A stretch of 7,267 bases of DNA from Gammaproteobacteria bacterium HGW-Gammaproteobacteria-14 (GTDB lineage Bacteria; Pseudomonadota; Gammaproteobacteria; Pseudomonadales; Alcanivoracaceae), in contig PGZG01000092.1 in assembly GCA_002840115.1 (NCBI GenBank), positions 1-7,267 on the forward strand, in the 5' to 3' direction. Position numbers and translations under genes: made by a program. Under the pieces are notes generated by a model, which ran no database searches, had not been told where the DNA came from, and was given only the letters and a program-made list of their open reading frames with translations. Positions 6,153-7,267 of the stretch are shown here, piece by piece; the first letter of the stretch is position 1, and the number at the start of each line of letters is the position of its first letter.

Positions 6153-6200
6153 TTCCTATTCTATGGTCTTGATAAACCGGGCTGCCACTGAGAGTAGGAA
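6153..6200. repeat. Imperfect inverted repeat just downstream of fabB
   Basis: TTCCTATTCT (6153-6162) and AGAGTAGGAA (6191-6200) are complementary at nine of ten positions with one G-U wobble on the plus strand, across a 28-base gap. The right arm directly abuts the fabB stop codon. It could form a weak structure at the 3' end of the fabB message, but the long loop and mismatch make it marginal. Confidence 0.35.
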
Positions 6201-7267
6201 TTATTCCGTGTAACGACGCAATACCAATGACGCATTGGTGCCACCAAAGCCAAAGCTGTTGGACATTACTGTTGTCAGTGTTGCATCACGGCTGGCGGGA
6301 ACAACAGGCATGCCCTCGGCTTGCTCGTCCAGGGCTTCAATATTGGCGGAACCGGCAATAAAGCCCTGCTCCAACATTAGTAGTGAATAAATCGCTTCTT
6401 GTACACCGGCGGCGCCCAGCGAGTGGCCGGACAGGGATTTGGTGGAGCTGAAGGGTGGCATCTTGTCACCGAACACTTCCCGAATAGCGCGCATTTCTGC
6501 CACATCACCTACCGGCGTACTGGTGCCATGGGTGTTGATATAGTCAATGGGGGTATCCGCAGTGGCCATCGCCTGGCGCATACAGCGTGCTGCTCCTTCG
6601 CCACTGGGGGCGACCATGTCATAGCCGTCGGATGTGGCGCCATAACCGACAATTTCGGCAATGATATTGGCACCACGGGCCTTGGCATGTTCAAGCTCTT
6701 CCAGCACCAGCATACCGCCACCACCGGCAATCACAAAACCATCGCGGTTAGCATCGTAGGCACGGGAAGCTTTTTCGGGAGTGTCATTGTACTTGCTCGA
6801 TAGTGCCCCCATGGCGTCAAACAAAATGCTCAGGGTCCAGTGTTCTTCCTCACCACCGCCAGCAAAAATAATGTCCTGTTTGCCGAGCTGAATCAGCTCC
6901 ATCGCGTTACCGATGCAATGGGCACTGGTGGCGCAGGCGGAGGAAATTGAATAATTCACTCCCTTAATCTGGAACGGCGTGGCCAGGCAGGCGGAGACGG
7001 TGCTGGCCATAACCCGAGGCACCATATAGGGGCCCACACGCTTGACACCCTTTTCTTTGGCGATGTTGGCCGCGTCGACCTGATTCATGGAGGAGTGTCC
7101 GCCGGAACCGGCAATCAACCCGGTTCGCTCATTGCTGACCTGTTCTGGGGACAGCCCGGCATGGGCAATGGCATCTTCCATGGCAACATAGGCGAAGGCC
7201 GCAGAGTCGCCCATAAAACGACGGGCTTTGCGATCAATCCGGGCATCAAGGTCAATATCAGGCACGC
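6201..7267 (-). CDS. fabB: 3-oxoacyl-ACP synthase I FabB (KAS I), N-terminus truncated by window
   Basis: Minus-strand frame open to the window edge, with TAA at 6203-6201. About 355 C-terminal residues of a protein that is normally about 406 are present; the GTG at 7265 is internal, not the start. FabB condenses malonyl-ACP with acyl-ACP in fatty acid elongation and is needed for unsaturated fatty acids downstream of FabA. Numbered from 7265, the thiolase-fold active site is complete: Cys111 in SSACATSAHC, His246 in NTHGTSTPVGD, Lys276 in STKSLSGH and His281. All are offset by exactly 52 from E. coli Cys163, His298, Lys328 and His333, so there are no internal indels relative to E. coli over this span. 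Other FabB-like blocks are AGGGEE, YDANRDGFVIAGGGGM and the C-terminal SNSFGFGGTNASLVLRR. FabF-type synthases are less likely given the close block-by-block match to FabB. Whether fabA lies upstream, as in many pseudomonads, cannot be seen. Confidence 0.96.
   Translation of the reverse strand, partial: VPDIDLDARIDRKARRFMGDSAAFAYVAMEDAIAHAGLSPEQVSNERTGLIAGSGGHSSMNQVDAANIAKEKGVKRVGPYMVPRVMASTVSACLATPFQIKGVNYSISSACATSAHCIGNAMELIQLGKQDIIFAGGGEEEHWTLSILFDAMGALSSKYNDTPEKASRAYDANRDGFVIAGGGGMLVLEELEHAKARGANIIAEIVGYGATSDGYDMVAPSGEGAARCMRQAMATADTPIDYINTHGTSTPVGDVAEMRAIREVFGDKMPPFSSTKSLSGHSLGAAGVQEAIYSLLMLEQGFIAGSANIEALDEQAEGMPVVPASRDATLTTVMSNSFGFGGTNASLVLRRYTE

Noticed and set aside
6399..6803. 134-codon plus-strand frame opposite fabB
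   Set aside because: It is antisense to the fabB catalytic core, with low-complexity Gly/Thr/His composition and no initiation signal.

Overview
The window looks like a chromosomal segment from a free-living, probably marine, Gram-negative gammaproteobacterium. The evidence is a RelA of the monofunctional gammaproteobacterial type (EFDD synthetase motif, degenerate HD hydrolase site), the gene order rlmD-relA-mazG known from E. coli and Pseudomonas relatives, a FabB-type ketoacyl synthase, and two acidic outer-membrane barrel proteins ending in phenylalanine. The exact genus cannot be fixed from this sequence alone. I see no phage, plasmid, CRISPR, tRNA, rRNA or defence genes.

Layout. Positions 1-2936 (+) hold the C-terminal half of rlmD (23S rRNA U1939 methyltransferase) and complete relA (ppGpp synthetase), which overlap by one base. 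Positions 2937-3113 are an intergenic gap dominated by a 79-base element with perfect 28-base inverted arms. Positions 3114-3899 (+) hold mazG (NTP pyrophosphohydrolase). Positions 3900-4077 are a regulatory gap with PhoB-box-like 7-mers spaced on an 11-base grid. Positions 4078-5088 (+) encode a classical Gram-negative porin, followed by a strong intrinsic terminator at 5188-5213. Positions 5214-5372 form a second promoter region with a 12-base palindrome and 11-base-phased direct repeats. Positions 5373-6098 (+) encode a small, very acidic outer-membrane barrel protein. A bidirectional terminator at 6117-6148 separates it from the convergent fabB (6201-7267, minus strand), whose N-terminus lies beyond the window.

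How the genes fit together. RlmD matures the ribosome. RelA senses uncharged tRNA on the ribosome and makes ppGpp. MazG hydrolyses NTPs and in E. coli is linked to ppGpp levels and to the mazEF module between relA and mazG. Here mazEF is absent and its place is taken by the inverted-repeat element. The two barrel proteins appear to be independent transcription units, each with its own promoter region and terminator. FabB belongs to unsaturated fatty acid synthesis and is unrelated in function, though it shares the envelope theme.

The coding content is ordinary. The parts most worth a second look are non-coding: the relA-mazG inverted repeat and the phased repeats upstream of both barrel genes. 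I did not find a convincing new biological system.
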